Below, piece after piece: positions 33,581 to 44,388 of a stretch of DNA of 64,000 nucleotides. A program made the position numbers and the translations under genes. Each line of letters begins with the position of its first letter. Within the stretch, counting starts at the first letter, position 1. The stretch comes from Symsagittifera roscoffensis. Lineage: Eukaryota; Xenacoelomorpha; Acoela; Convolutidae. The notes under the pieces were generated by a model that was given only the letters and a program-made list of their open reading frames with translations, had not been told where the DNA came from and did not search any database. Where the stretch lies: the NCBI RefSeq assembly GCF_963678635.1, contig NC_087064.1, forward strand, positions 43,643,159 to 43,707,158, read 5' to 3'.

Positions 33581-35520
33581 GCGCCGCAATTTTATAAGAC
33601 TACATGTCACCAAATAGTACCAAAGTCTGATTAAGGGATCAATTTTGTAAGCCGCTGACCGTCTGCCGCCCTAGCACCGCTATTGCCTCCTTGACATCCA
33701 AAAATTCTTGTTAGAAGTAGCCGACCTCGACTTGGGTACCTTTGTGATTTCTGTATTTTGACCAGCTGTGCTATTTTTCGAGCTTTTTATTCAAGATTTC
33801 ACAACAAGCTCAATACCTCAACAGACGAGATATGCACACTGCTAAATTTACAGAACTGTTGGAATATTCTGCAACTTGCAAATCTTTCTTGAGTTCAGCG
33901 AGGGAGGAGCGTGGACACTTTAGAGCACAACTAAGGAGCCGCTGAGAAATATTTTTGCATGTCTAACAGCGTGAAGTCGATGAAATGCAGGTGAATTGTC
34001 TACCAAATTGCTTCTAAGCCGATGTATCAGTAGGATCGGTGTTAATTTTTTGATCGCGAGCACTGCCTTCATCTTCCCCTATTTTTTTTAAAAAATAAGT
34101 AAAGGCATATTTTTTGTTCAAAGGCTTGAGGGAGTCCAGAGCTGAGCCTAGGTGAGTAACACTAGTGTTCTTTGTATCAGCTATTACACACTTCATGCTC
34201 ATCGGCGTTATCAAAAACTGTGATTGCATGATGCCAGCCATGTACATGTACACACTGCAGTCCGAAGCACAACTTTCGCCAGCCTAGTTGCTGGTGTCTG
34301 CAAGTGTAGCAGCAACGGCTGTCAAAAGCTCATGAAAAATCTTGAAAGCGTGACTGTCAACTCATCGGCCCAGAAACTATCATTTTTCCACTAATTCGAC
34401 AACAACTCGGTCAAGCAAAATATTGATGTATCGTTTTTGCTTGTTTGACTGATTCCAGGAAAACCAGCGCTCTCTCAACATTTTCTCGTGATATAAATTC
34501 TTCTTAAATTCTTTATATTAAGTCTCTAGAAAATTTGATGAAAGGGTGATTTTCTTCAAAGTCTTGTCGATCTTTCGTAACTTGACCGAACATTCAGTTT
34601 TGTTCATTCCAAAACTTAGGCTCAAGTGATCTCTTCTCTGCGTTCCAATTCTTGCTTACAGCTTCAAACAGCTAAATTGGCAGCGGGCGTTATTTGGGGT
34701 TGTCTGGAAGAGCAACTTTGACGTCACAGTACTACATCGCCGGTGAATTGAAGCTTAAGACGCATATTTCTGTTTTGATTGGAGACTGCAGAGCTTGATC
34801 AAATTCAATGAAAGAGATTCAACTCTTATAGTGTCTAAAGACACTAATGGATTTATGAGCCTTGAAGGTTGGAATTCGGCGTTTCGTGAGTTGATGATCC
34901 AGGTTTGCCAGATTCAGGAGTTATTGCAATGGGTGAAATGGGTTGTTTTGTCCATAGGTGAATAATGCCTTCAGCGTCTTGAAGCCAGAGAGTAGGCGCT
35001 CTTTGCGAGCAGCCTTCTTTGACACAGTCAAGAGTGAAGTTGAAGTGAAGGGTCCAATCCAGCGAGATGTAAAATCCAGTGTAGACTATTTTAAAATGAG
35101 CAAGTTAGCTTGGGAAAGGATGTATAGTGCTGATTGAGGCAGGTATCTGCTGTAAGCAAATACTTGTCTCATGTCTAAAATGAGTCCAATTTGAGGCCTC
35201 GTAAATGGAGTCAATCTCACACCCAAAAACTTTTACACCTCAAGAATTTTTTGACCCACATTTTTAATCTAAGAAAATAACTGAAGAAGGGACCGTCTGG
35301 TGTACCTTAGGGTCAAATTCATTAAAAAAGTGTCCGCAAAACCTCACCCATTCTCACCAACCCCACCTCCCCCTCCAAAACATTTCACGAGTTCTGATGG
35401 ATTAATGTCCAAAAAACGACCAATATTTCAGTGGCTAAAAAAGTTAAACAGGGGCACAACAGCGGTTCGCCGTGATGAGCTGTACAGCTCTTGTGCTGTA
35501 CAGCCCGTGGATAAATGGTC
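33581..35520 (-). other. Coding-like but unrecognised minus-strand stretch
   Basis: Less AT-rich than its surroundings. On the minus strand several short frames follow each other, the best at 34253-34014 (79 codons, containing KCVIADTKNTSVTHLGSAL). Others occur around 34400-34560 and 34650-34960. Stops and frameshifts separate them. No known domain was recognised. It may be a decayed transposon ORF. Confidence 0.3.
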
Positions 35521-36250
35521 TTAACTAATCACATTGTATACTTGATGATTTTGCTTCGTCATCAACTTCTTTTCCCTTCTGCTTTTTTATTTTACGAGGT
35601 ATTGGGAAACTAATCTAGTAGAATCTAGTTGTTTTGGCGTCCTGGCATATCTGCAAATGAACTTTTCCAATTAAATATCATGTTTTGTTGAATCCTCTAA
35701 GTGTACCAAGTCGCCCACTGTCTCAATTAGGCCAAATTAAGTCCTGATTTACCCGTATTTCAATCATGATAATGGAATTTTTACATTTGAATTTAAATGT
35801 TATAAGCTATAAATGATCTGTTAAATTGATCTTTAATAAAAAATGGAAAAGAAATATATTTGAAATCCCAAATAGCAGATAGCGATATTAATATGCTAAG
35901 TTGGAAAATTTCTCTCTTGCATGTTTGAAATAATTTTAAACTATTTAAAAAAAAACAAAAAAGGAATGGCACATTATTGTCTATTCAAAAGTAACAGTTT
36001 CATGGACTCGATACAAAATTTCTCGAGAGTCGGACCAATCTTTGAAGAAAAACTCATTATCTACTGGTAGTAAAAAAAATTACCTGGTAATATAAATCAT
36101 TGTAGAAACCTATACGAGGTATCTACTTGTAAAAAGTATCACCTTTGATTTAATGGCGGATAGTGACCTCTAGGTAAGGAATACATTGAATTTTCGGGTC
36201 CTTCTCATTATTGCCCCCTTAGTCTGCAATAAATAATTAAAGCCTCCCCT
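35521..36250. other. Intronic, no recognised feature
   Basis: AT-rich. Nothing supported. Confidence 0.5.
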
Positions 36251-36265
36251 CCCCCCCCCCCCCCC
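36251..36265 (+). repeat. Poly-C tract (15 C)
   Basis: Uninterrupted C run, preceded by CTCCCCT. Confidence 0.95.
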
Positions 36266-37038
36266 AGGGTGATTTGTGTGTTTTGGGCGGCTATAATGGA
36301 AAAGAGCCGAATTAACTTTCCATTTGATAATGAAAGAGTTTTGGAAAAAAAGTTTGGCTTTTTTTATTTAACAGAATTATCAAATGTAGCCCATTTTAAA
36401 AACAAAAGTATTGATTGTCTAATTGACATGAAGCTGTTGCTGCAAATAATCTTCAACTGAATTTTCTTTTTCGATAAAAATTGTATCTGTTTGTAAGTGC
36501 AAAAAATAAATGCAAATTGAAAAATCTAATAGGATAAATATCCAATTTCAAGATTATTTCGGCCAATCTTTCCTGGAGTTAACATTTTCCTTTTTCCTGG
36601 AATTTCTATTTCCAAGTTTTCCACTAATCAAGGCTGACTGATCTCACCTTCACTTTTTGTAGAACGTTAGGGCCTCTCCCATTATTATTCTCGACAAAAT
36701 TTGGCCAGCCTCCCCCAATCCCCCTCGTCAATCAAAAAATCAAAGCTTAGATTATCCAAAAAAAAATTTGTTTCTTAGGCTGGCAAGAGGCTAGAATGGT
36801 AAAAACTCAACAAAAAACTTGTCGGAAAAAATTACGGCCCTATAAGTACCTTTTTTTCTTTTCGACAATCTTTCGGTGGCGCAGTTTTTACAAAACTGAA
36901 GCTGAAACCAACTGTTCTCGGCTTATGTGAGAATTGTTATGTATTTTTTTGAAAAAATGTATTTCACAGACTCATGAAAATGGCTCTGAATTTTATAGCT
37001 TGTTCATCATTTTTGCTGTTTTCATCTTTGCCTTTTTT
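36266..37038. other. Intronic, no recognised feature
   Basis: Nothing supported. Confidence 0.5.
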
Positions 37039-37527
37039 GTTCCGACATTTTTAACTAGCCGTTTTTGACGGATTTTTTTTTACATCAATCACAAAATTAT
37101 TGTTGTCCTGAGTTTAAATTTGACAAAAAAAAATTAAATTTGATCATTTTTTGTAAAGTTATGGGGGTTTAAATATTGTAATATACTTAACGCGCATAAG
37201 CGGAGATTTAATCCGTCCTAAAAATTGTTCTCAATTGATTGAACGAAGCTTATTTGCCATAATTGATTTGTTACTAGGAGCGAAACCTATCACTTTGTAC
37301 TTCAGGGAAATGGTTTTTGTGAAAATTCTCAAAAAAATCATTTTCTTTTATTACACTTATTTTTTTTTGGTTATATGGCGTGTGGGGGATGGGGATGATT
37401 TTCATGAAAATCTCAAATTAAAAAAAAAAAATTTTATTACACTTAATTTTTTCGTGTTATTGCTGCTCCATAGACCTTAAAAGGCAGTCAGAGCATTCAG
37501 GGATTCACTCTGATACAAGCAGTCTTG
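37039..37527 (+). mobile_element. Family P repeat, 5' hairpin deleted
   Basis: GTTCCGACA joins directly to TTTTTAACTAGCCGTTTTTG, so the 5' hairpin and the GTGCTCGGG block are deleted. The 3' part is kept: AAAGGCAGTCAGAGCATTCA, worn hairpin, then AAGCAGTCTTG. Confidence 0.8.
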
Positions 37528-37892
37528 TTTAAATTATAAGCGCAGCTCTCTGCTGTAGAAAAGATGAACACTTTGCTCACTCTGGCAATTTTTATGAAGC
37601 ATATTATTCCAGTGTTATGTATAGATAATTCCAGTAAAACTATAAGTCATATTGGTGAAATGTTAAGACAAATTTCATGGGCGACTAGTTAAGCCGCAGC
37701 TAAAACTTGAAAATTTTAAATAATTAAAAATAAAAATGCATATATTGCTGAAAACATTTTGTCGAAAGCGTACTCAAAATTGCATGCTTTTTATAGCACT
37801 AAACTAATCACAAAAAAACTAATTGCTGAGATCCTCACTCAACAATAGAAAACAAAAAATTATCAAATGTTAACTTGATTATGTAAACTATT

Positions 37893-38300
37893 GCTCCGAA
37901 TATCGACGAAAGTGACGGAATATCTGAGCTCGGGGTGCGTTGTTTCTCCAGACAAATTTCAACTTTTTAAATACTAGAATTATTGACGGTTTTTTATACC
38001 ATCCTAAAGCTATTGTTTTCTTGAGTTCAAATTTAAAAACAAATATTTTACTTGTGATCATTTTTTGTTAAGTTATAATGGCTTATAAATTGCCCATATG
38101 GCTAACCTGGGACTATTAACGCGCCATGTATTTTGCGCTATTAAAGCGTAGGCGGAGATTAAATCCGTCTCAGAAATTGTTCAAAACTGAGCGAAGCAGG
38201 ATTTTTGTCATTATTGCTGCGTTACTCGGAGCAAACTCTATCAATTTGTAATTCATATGTCGTGTGGGGGATGATTTTTACCAAAAACTTGTAAATCTTC
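37893..38300 (+). mobile_element. Family P repeat, 3' truncated
   Basis: Starts GCTCCGAATATCGACGAAAG, a worn 5' hairpin, and passes through GGGACTATTAACGCGCCATG and GCGTAGGCGGAGATTAAATC. It fades after GTCGTGTGGGGGATGA. Confidence 0.8.
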
Positions 38301-38420
38301 ATTAAATTACAAGAAGTTTCAACTTTCCTTTACTTTACAAAAAGATGAGCGCAGACTAATTATTAAACTTGAAGAGCCGATATCTCATTTGGTGTATAAA
38401 AAACTTGTATCAAAGCTATT

Positions 38421-38995
38421 GTTCTGACTTTCGGAGAAAGTCACGGATTATTTGTGCTCGGGTAATTTTTTCTCCAGACAAATGTAGACTTTTTAACTCA
38501 CAACTTTTGACCTGACTTTCTAATTTTATTCAAAGGTATTATTGGCTTGAGCTCAATATGAAAAAGATATTTTACCTTTTGTGGTCATCATTTTTTGTTG
38601 ATCATTTTTTGTAATTTTTTCAGGGTTTGAAGATTTTCAGTTTGAGTAATTTAGGACAATTGAGGCGCGCTATGATTCATGCTATTAACGCGTAAGCGGA
38701 AAATGAATCCGTATTAAAAATAGCTCTAAATTGAATTGAGGCAGGCAATTTGGTCTATTTGATACTTTGCTTTTATAACTGTAATTATACTACTTTGTTT
38801 TATACATAGCGTTTAGGGCGGAAATTATCAGGAAAAAACGATATTTAATAACTTTTAATTATATTTTTCTTAAATCATCACCCCACACCCCAAGTTTTTT
38901 CATTTTTTTCTGAAAGTTTCATCCATTTTTAAAAAGTGAACGCTACTCCTTCAACTTTAAAAACAATCGGAACATTCAGGGCTTCGTCATTGGAA
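38421..38995 (+). mobile_element. Family P repeat, near full length but diverged
   Basis: 5' end GTTCTGACTTTCGGAGAAAG. Core GCTATTAACGCGTAAGCGG. After a diverged block it ends AATCGGAACATTCAGGGCTT with a worn hairpin. It shares the AGGCAGGCAATTTGGTCTA variant with the copy at 26680. Confidence 0.75.
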
Positions 38996-39378
38996 ATTAT
39001 CAGTCTTAATCTTTCTATTGCCAAATTTGATCTTTATAAAATCATTCGAGCATATATAATCCGCTAGTATCGTCGAAAGTTGAAACAAAACGGTTGCTTC
39101 CTATTTGCTCGTTGCAACTTTATCTGTCTTTTCTTTGAAATTAAATCGATTTCTGGTCGTGTAAACTTTTGTATAGTCACGCTAATTATCAAGCACTGGC
39201 AGAAAAATGAGCACGCTTCACTGTCACGTTTTTTTGTCAATTCCTTTTTCTCTTTTTCCGTTCGTCTAATAAATACTCTTACTTGAAAATGTGAAAAAAA
39301 ATCAACTTTTTCGCATTCGGTTAGTTGTTCTAATTTTGCATCACCCAACACCCAATCGTTCATCACCCCCAACCCCCT
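38996..39378. other. Intronic, no recognised feature
   Basis: Short chance frames on both strands, none supported. Confidence 0.5.
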
Positions 39379-39397
39379 CCCCCCCCCCCCCCCCCCC
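39379..39397 (+). repeat. Poly-C tract (19 C)
   Basis: The longest of the three C runs, preceded by CACCCCCAACCCCCT. Confidence 0.95.
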
Positions 39398-41164
39398 ACA
39401 ACAAAAAAACTGAGCGGCCCGAATTAAAAAGTTTTTGGTTTGTAGCTTACAGAGTGCCATAATGAGAGTGTGCACACTCATTTCATTCAATACTCATTTC
39501 TCAAGTAAATATTAGTTGGTTAGAAAATTAATTTTGCGATGGAAGCGAGCTCAACTTTTTGTCTTTTTGACTTTGTACTTTTTTAGGTAATCTAGCAATA
39601 TTAAGGTAGAGTGAATCAAAAGACCAGAAACACAAAATCTAATCACGCAGATTGATCATTGTTGCAAATGAAGTCGCTATTTTTATTTTTTCAGGCGCCA
39701 ATTTTAAGTGGAAGCAGCACAAAATCTAAGACTAAAGGAGGTATTAAGAAAATTTGTCGCTGAGTTGGCTAGATTATATTTGCTTTTTTCTGCAATCTCT
39801 TATTCACTTGTAGGTGCTCTAATGTACAAACTGTTAGGTAAAGCAACTAAAAATGGTACTTAGAGAAAATCTAATGAACTGAAATGCTATGGACATGCTT
39901 TCTCTGCCGAAATTGCAGTATATATTAAATTCATGTCTCATATCAAAGAACTTTTGGATCTTGTTAACTTAGCGGCGGATTGCAATATGGAATATTAAAT
40001 TTTAAAAATCTTTTTTTTTTGACGTATTAGGCTTCTGAATACTCATCCAGTAAATCTAACAAAAATACTTTATAACCCTTTTTTAAAAAACAAAATTTTA
40101 TCCTACTCTTCTGGGAATTTCTAATTTTTGTAACTGGTTTTAAATCATTATTGCTGAAAAAAGCACCTAAGCGTGCGCCTAAGCCTGCACCTAAGCGTGC
40201 ACCCAAACGTGTATACTACGCACTATTCTGAATGCTTTTGATGTCTACGTAATCTGCTCGGTTTTGAATTTGATCATTCTATCTATAATAGTTAAAACGT
40301 TACCCAAATCATCATTCCGCACACAAAATTGTTCCAAAATGAAATCAAGCTAATTGGTCATGTTTTTTTCTGAGACGTTTCAAATTTATTTTACCAAAAA
40401 CTCTAGAAAGTTTTGCTATAAGAAACATGTCACGCATAGACATTGACACCAATTCTGGCAGAATACTTTAAAAAAAGAGTGCCTGTGCATTTCAAACATC
40501 CTGCAAAGCACTTTGAATGAGCATATTGTGGATATGGAAGTGTATTTTCATACTGTTTTAATAAATTAAATTGCGTGTTTCAACGTATTTTGTAATACCG
40601 AAACGATCTATTGGGTTAACTTATTGAAGCCCAAACTCAAATTTGCTGAAACTTTTTAAAAATTCCACATTCATACGGTGACGGATTCACAAATGATGAG
40701 CTAAAAAAAATTTCAATTTGTTTACATTACGAGGCCAAACTGTGCACTGGATACGCACAAAATTTTGTGTCTGTATGTATCTGGATTCCAGAGACAAGTC
40801 GTAAGCATGTTAATTTCTTGTCGGAACGATCAAAGAAAATGAAAGAACGAAAGCAGAACAAAAGGAGCGCCATCATTGTGGAATTCTCTTTGGATTCGCA
40901 AAATGTTCAGTTTGGCCTCGTAATGTTAACTATACTGTAGCATAGTACTGAACAGCAGTTTTTTATTTCATGGGAAATTTCAGATCTGTGACCGTTTTTT
41001 TGTCAAGGTCCTATTGTAATTTCAGGCTCACCCTGTATCAAGTTCTAAGCGTTAACAATCAATCATATTTTGAATTCAGTACCCATTTTTGTAATATTGA
41101 TAAGGAACCTATTAAAATCATTCAAAACTTGTTCACTCTCTATCTTTTTCAAAATATCTTTTAA
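39398..41164. other. Intronic, no recognised feature
   Basis: Contains a short run of GCACCTAAGCGTGC-like units at 40165-40210 (three repeats of ~12 bp). Otherwise nothing. Confidence 0.5.
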
Positions 41165-41305
41165 AAAAATTTTGTTTGGTATTGATTGCATTTCCATCAG
41201 TTTATTAATACAAACGAAATCAATTGCAATTGATTACTTTTTTTTTTAAATTTTTTTGCCATGAAACATAATCTATTTACTCAATTGCAATCAATCATAG
41301 TCCCT
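41165..41305. repeat. Palindrome pair built on AATCAATTGCAATTGATT
   Basis: 41218-41235 is an 18-bp perfect palindrome. CTCAATTGCAATCAATCAT follows at about 41280, and an ATTGATTGCATT precedes at 41181. This could be the worn ends of a small MITE. Confidence 0.6.
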
Positions 41306-41929
41306 TAAATTCGTCCATACTGTCTTCGACTTTGCACCTTTGAGTTGCTCACATTTTAAAAATTTCATAGGTGTTGGCTCGCGTGAAACTTAGATAACCG
41401 TTTCAGCGAACTTTGAATGTAAAACATGTTTGCTTAATTTTTTCTCATTAAAATTCAAAACTTGCTAAGGATGCATACTTTTTTTCAGCATACTCACCGT
41501 AAAAATTTTTGCAACTGATAAGAAAATTTCTCTTCGAAACTTTTTTCCGTGGTGAAAATTTGTGTTCAGGCATTGAAACTTGAATATTAGTTAAATACAA
41601 TATCTTAGCCTCTCAAATTGAGACACTTCGATTTTAAACCTAAGTTTATAATCTTTTGGTAAAAACTTGAGGCAAAATACGAGAGTATAGTTTTTTATAA
41701 CGGATTGAAAGAAGTTGTTGAAGGATCAAAAACCAATTATAAGCGATTAAAAAAGATTGTCATATCTTGGAAAAGGTCATGATAATTATTGATTAGATAT
41801 ATTTTTAAAAATTACATGGAGGCGAAGCTGCGCTTCGCAAACACTAACGAGAGCAGCTTTAGAAAGTGAAACAAACAAAAAATTGAAATAAGCCTTGAAT
41901 TTGTAAAATTTTGCTATGTATGGGCTTGG
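41306..41929. other. Intronic, no recognised feature
   Basis: Contains the small palindrome GAAGCTGCGCTTCG near 41824. Otherwise nothing. Confidence 0.5.
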
Positions 41930-41994
41930 AAACTGCGACATCGAGAAATAGAGTCTCACGCCTTTTCCTCTAGGCCACGAACGCTTATCAACCG
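41930..41994 (-). mobile_element. tRNA-derived SINE head
   Basis: On the minus strand, CGTGGCCTAGAGGAAAAGGC is an A-box region like the GTGGCCTAGTGGTTAAGGC head of many SINEs, followed by GTGAGACTC. The B box (CGATGTCGCAGTTTCC) is worn. Confidence 0.55.
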
Positions 41995-42536
41995 GTAAAC
42001 ACTAGTCACAAATAAATCAGCTACATATACTAACAAAGTGTGAATACGATTCAGCACCAAATACAAACAGACTCAACTTTGCAATTTATAATTTGGAACT
42101 GAAGGCATCCACACAAACTTTGCATCTAACAAATCGTAAAGCATAAAGCCACATTATGTATAAATTATGCATTTTAAAAAATTTTGAGACATAAAATTTC
42201 TGAATGCGGGTTTTCATTATGGTTATGTTGCTTGAAACAAATAGCTTTTTTCCATTCACTTAAAATTTGAAATAAACTGTGTTAACTTATTACCATTCAA
42301 ATACCAAAGCACATGTTATCAAAAGGCCTAAAAGTGCCTCAAAAGTGCAACAATGTTTGCGACTTAGGATGTAAAAAAAAGAAAAGTCGTAGTACCACTC
42401 ACTAACACTCACTAAAGTTAGATAATGTAAATATTGGCAGTTTTAATCTACTATAATTTCTACAAAATCTGCATAATTTTCGACTATAATCGATTACTTA
42501 ACACTAAACTTAGATGCGGGCCGCCCATTATAATTG
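41995..42536. other. Intronic, mostly featureless
   Basis: 42440-42535 contains CTATAAT and ATTATAAT motifs resembling the insert at 25517-26187 and may be a fragment of the same family. Confidence 0.45.
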
Positions 42537-42595
42537 TACCAGCAGTCGGAACATTCAGGCTTTTGCCCTGATATACGAGCAGTCTCGTTAACTTT
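42537..42595 (+). mobile_element. Family P repeat, 3' terminal fragment
   Basis: CAGTCGGAACATTCAGGC, then TTTTGCCCTGATATACGAGC and AGTCTCG: the 3' inverted repeat, the terminal hairpin and the end only. Confidence 0.8.
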
Positions 42596-42999
42596 CTGAA
42601 CATTTTTGGTGGTTAAAACATTAGTTGTTGAGGAAATTTGAGTTCAAAATCAAAAAAATTTCTTAGATGCCATTTGTAATTTTATGGGTTGTTCGAAGTT
42701 TCGCCCAACTGCACTGTTGTAGCATGCGCACCTTTTTTGAAGTTTCTCTTGTGTGATAGCTAGTGTACTGAAGAGAGTTTCAAAATAGTATCCAAATCAA
42801 ACAAACAGATCAACCGTACAATCGACTTCGGGGGAGAAAGCTTTAAAAAATAATAAAGATTTTTCAGCAAATAAATTAGAGTAATAGCTTCAGCTAGTAA
42901 GCTAGTGACCGTCCTTAAATGCGAATCATTTTCTCCGAAACGAATATTTCTGATGTTGCACCACTTGTGGAAGATGGTTGATTGTTTGATTGTTTTAAG

Positions 43000-43167
43000 A
43001 CAAGGACGCTTTGGACACTCTATTCGGAGAGTACGAGCAAGTGCTGAACGTGAACCTGCTCTCTCACATCTGGCTCACCAAACTCATCCTGCCCCGCATG
43101 ATCGAGTCCACAAAGGGGGGACAGATTCTATTCGTGTCCAGTGTTCTGGGCCTGTTCACTATTCCAG
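43000..43167 (+). CDS. SDR16C-type dehydrogenase, exon block 3
   Basis: Encodes NKDALDTLFGEYEQVLNVNL, containing the conserved alpha-4 Asn (VLNVN) of the SDR catalytic tetrad, then HIWLTKLILPRMIES and GGQILFVSSVLGLFTIP, in which the Ser pair of FVSS includes the catalytic Ser. This order and spacing (..HFW..KAFLP.M......VASS.GLF) is characteristic of RDH10 and DHRS3. The acceptor is TGTTTTAAG; the donor CCAG|GTAACT is phase 1. GC content is about 50 percent in a much AT-richer region. Confidence 0.92.
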
Positions 43168-43407
43168 GTAACTCCTTCATGAAATATCTTCCGATTCAAT
43201 TTTGTTCCCAGTAGCCAAATACTGGCTTATCTACTAGCATAAGTGATAATATATACTGGCTTAAAATGATAAGTTTCTCGTTAAGTGTTTTAATTAGTTA
43301 AAACGTGGTCAAATTGTGTATCAGATTTGAATGTAAGTTGGTTTCCACATATGTGTGATATTTACTACCGTCCTTGAAACTTTACTAGTCTCCTATTCGG
43401 TTTCCAG

Positions 43408-43547
43408 GTGCGTCTGCTTACGTCACAAGTAAGCATGCGTTGAATGGGTTTGCGAGGAGTCTGCAGCAGGAGTTGAAGCTGAAGAATATTGACAATATTT
43501 GCGTACAGCTGGTGTGTCCTGGACACTTTGACAGCCAGATGTTCCAG
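43408..43547 (+). CDS. SDR16C-type dehydrogenase, exon block 4 (active-site YxxxK)
   Basis: Encodes GASAYVTSKHALNGFARSLQ, carrying the active-site Tyr and Lys (YVTSK), then ..VQLVCPGHFDSQMFQ, the usual PG segment after beta-6 that contacts the nicotinamide. The tetrad Asn-Ser-Tyr-Lys is thus complete across blocks 3 and 4, so the enzyme should be active. Acceptor GGTTTCCAG, donor CCAG|GTAACG, exon end phase 0. The 240-base intron before it is conventional GT-AG. Confidence 0.92.
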
Positions 43548-43610
43548 GTAACGCCAAGGAATTCAATGATTTCACAATCATGACTCCCAAGTACGATAGT
43601 TATCCTCCAG

Positions 43611-43641
43611 AAAATTCAAGCAGACCTTAAACTTACAGCTC
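43611..43641 (+). other. Candidate 31-nt microexon
   Basis: Flanked by a plausible acceptor (TATCCTCCAG) and donor (GTAACT, the same hexamer as block 3). It is 31 nt, entering phase 0 and leaving phase 1, which would repair the frame between blocks 4 and 5. It would add about ten residues (KIQADLKLTA) that relatives lack, so it is only a hypothesis. Confidence 0.25.
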
Positions 43642-43786
43642 GTAACTCGATCAAGACAGTCCGCTTTTCGATCATAACTTAAGACAACGCTCTAACAAAA
43701 ACAGGGTTACTAGAGTCGAACAGGATCAAAACATGGGTTGAGCAGTCCTTAAACTTGCTACTACCTTGAATTTTTTTAAATGCCAG

Positions 43787-43965
43787 TGGATGTGTTTAAG
43801 GATGCTCGTGTGAAGTACCCCCGACTGACTCCCCCGATGAAGACGGAGGAGGTGGCGGGAGTGATAGTGGACAACTGTCTCCTCAACAGACAGGGCTACA
43901 CTGTCACTCCCTGGTTCACCAGCAATTCAGTTCTACTCGCCAAGTTCATTCTGCCTCACAGGTGA
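43787..43965 (+). CDS. SDR16C-type dehydrogenase, last visible exon
   Basis: Encodes DVFKDARVKYPRLTPPMKTE EVA, the substrate-side region, equivalent to (M/F)F.G.RVRFP.LFPPLKPE.VA in DHRS3/RDH10, then the C-terminal ..LLAKFILPHR matching ..LKSILP. The frame ends in TGA at 43963-43965 with a poly-A signal 59 bases later, so this may be the terminal exon. However, CACAG|GTGAGC at 43962 is also a strong donor, and vertebrate relatives have a further C-terminal tail. The acceptor CCAG (43783-43786) leaves the exon needing a phase-1 partner, whereas block 4 ends phase 0. Confidence 0.85.
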
Positions 43966-44023
43966 GCTAACAATCAAACACTCAATCAATGAACAGCTAA
44001 TGAACTAACTCTCTGAAACTGTC

Positions 44024-44029
44024 AATAAA
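44024..44029 (+). promoter_or_regulatory. Possible polyadenylation signal AATAAA
   Basis: AATAAA 59 bases after the in-frame TGA of the SDR gene, consistent with a short 3' UTR. In AT-rich DNA this hexamer is frequent, so support is modest. Confidence 0.4.
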
Positions 44030-44098
44030 AATGTGCAGTTTCCAAAACTAACTCAAGTTCATTACTTTTGGTCGAAATCTACAAAACTTATAAGTAGG

Positions 44099-44388
44099 CA
44101 GTAGCGGATTTCGACCCCTTGCCGACCCAAAAGGGTACTATTTTCTGATACCCATTTAGGTTGACTGACCCATATACTTTTCTAAAGGCGCGAATATATA
44201 CTAATTTTTAAGGGGAAGCTACTAACTTAATACTAATTTTTTAATCGAAATCCATGGAAAAATGTCTTTATAGTGATTTGGAAGAGCTCAGAAAATATAT
44301 TTGGTGAACCTAAAAAAAAGTCGACCAAAAACTTTCGAATGGTTTTTGAAAATCCGCCCCCCTTCGAAAAACCCTAGATCTACCCCTG
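44099..44388 (+). mobile_element. Family H hAT-like MITE, internally deleted
   Basis: Left end CAGTAGCGGATTTCGACCCC; right end CCTAGATCTACCCCTG, the inverted repeat of CAGGGGTAGATCTAGG. Flanks TAAGTAGG (44091-44098) and TAAGAAGA (44389-44396) match at 6 of 8 positions, a worn 8-bp duplication. The outer GGGTCCCCC block seen in other copies is shortened. Confidence 0.8.

Larger units (their letters stand above)
7630..42999 (+). other. Giant (~35.4 kb) intron of the SDR gene
   Basis: Runs from GTGAGT at 7630 to the acceptor TGTTTTAAG at 42991-42999. Splicing it gives ATC-A|AC-AAG, so the protein reads YVI-NKDALDTLFGEYEQ, matching family spacing between NNAG and the next conserved Asn within one residue. 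It is filled with repeats and dead transposons listed separately. No other convincing host exon was found on either strand. Confidence 0.8.

Noticed and set aside
39064-39399. 111-codon minus-strand frame starting at the poly-C tract
   Set aside because: It begins as poly-glycine from the homopolymer and continues without any recognisable feature.
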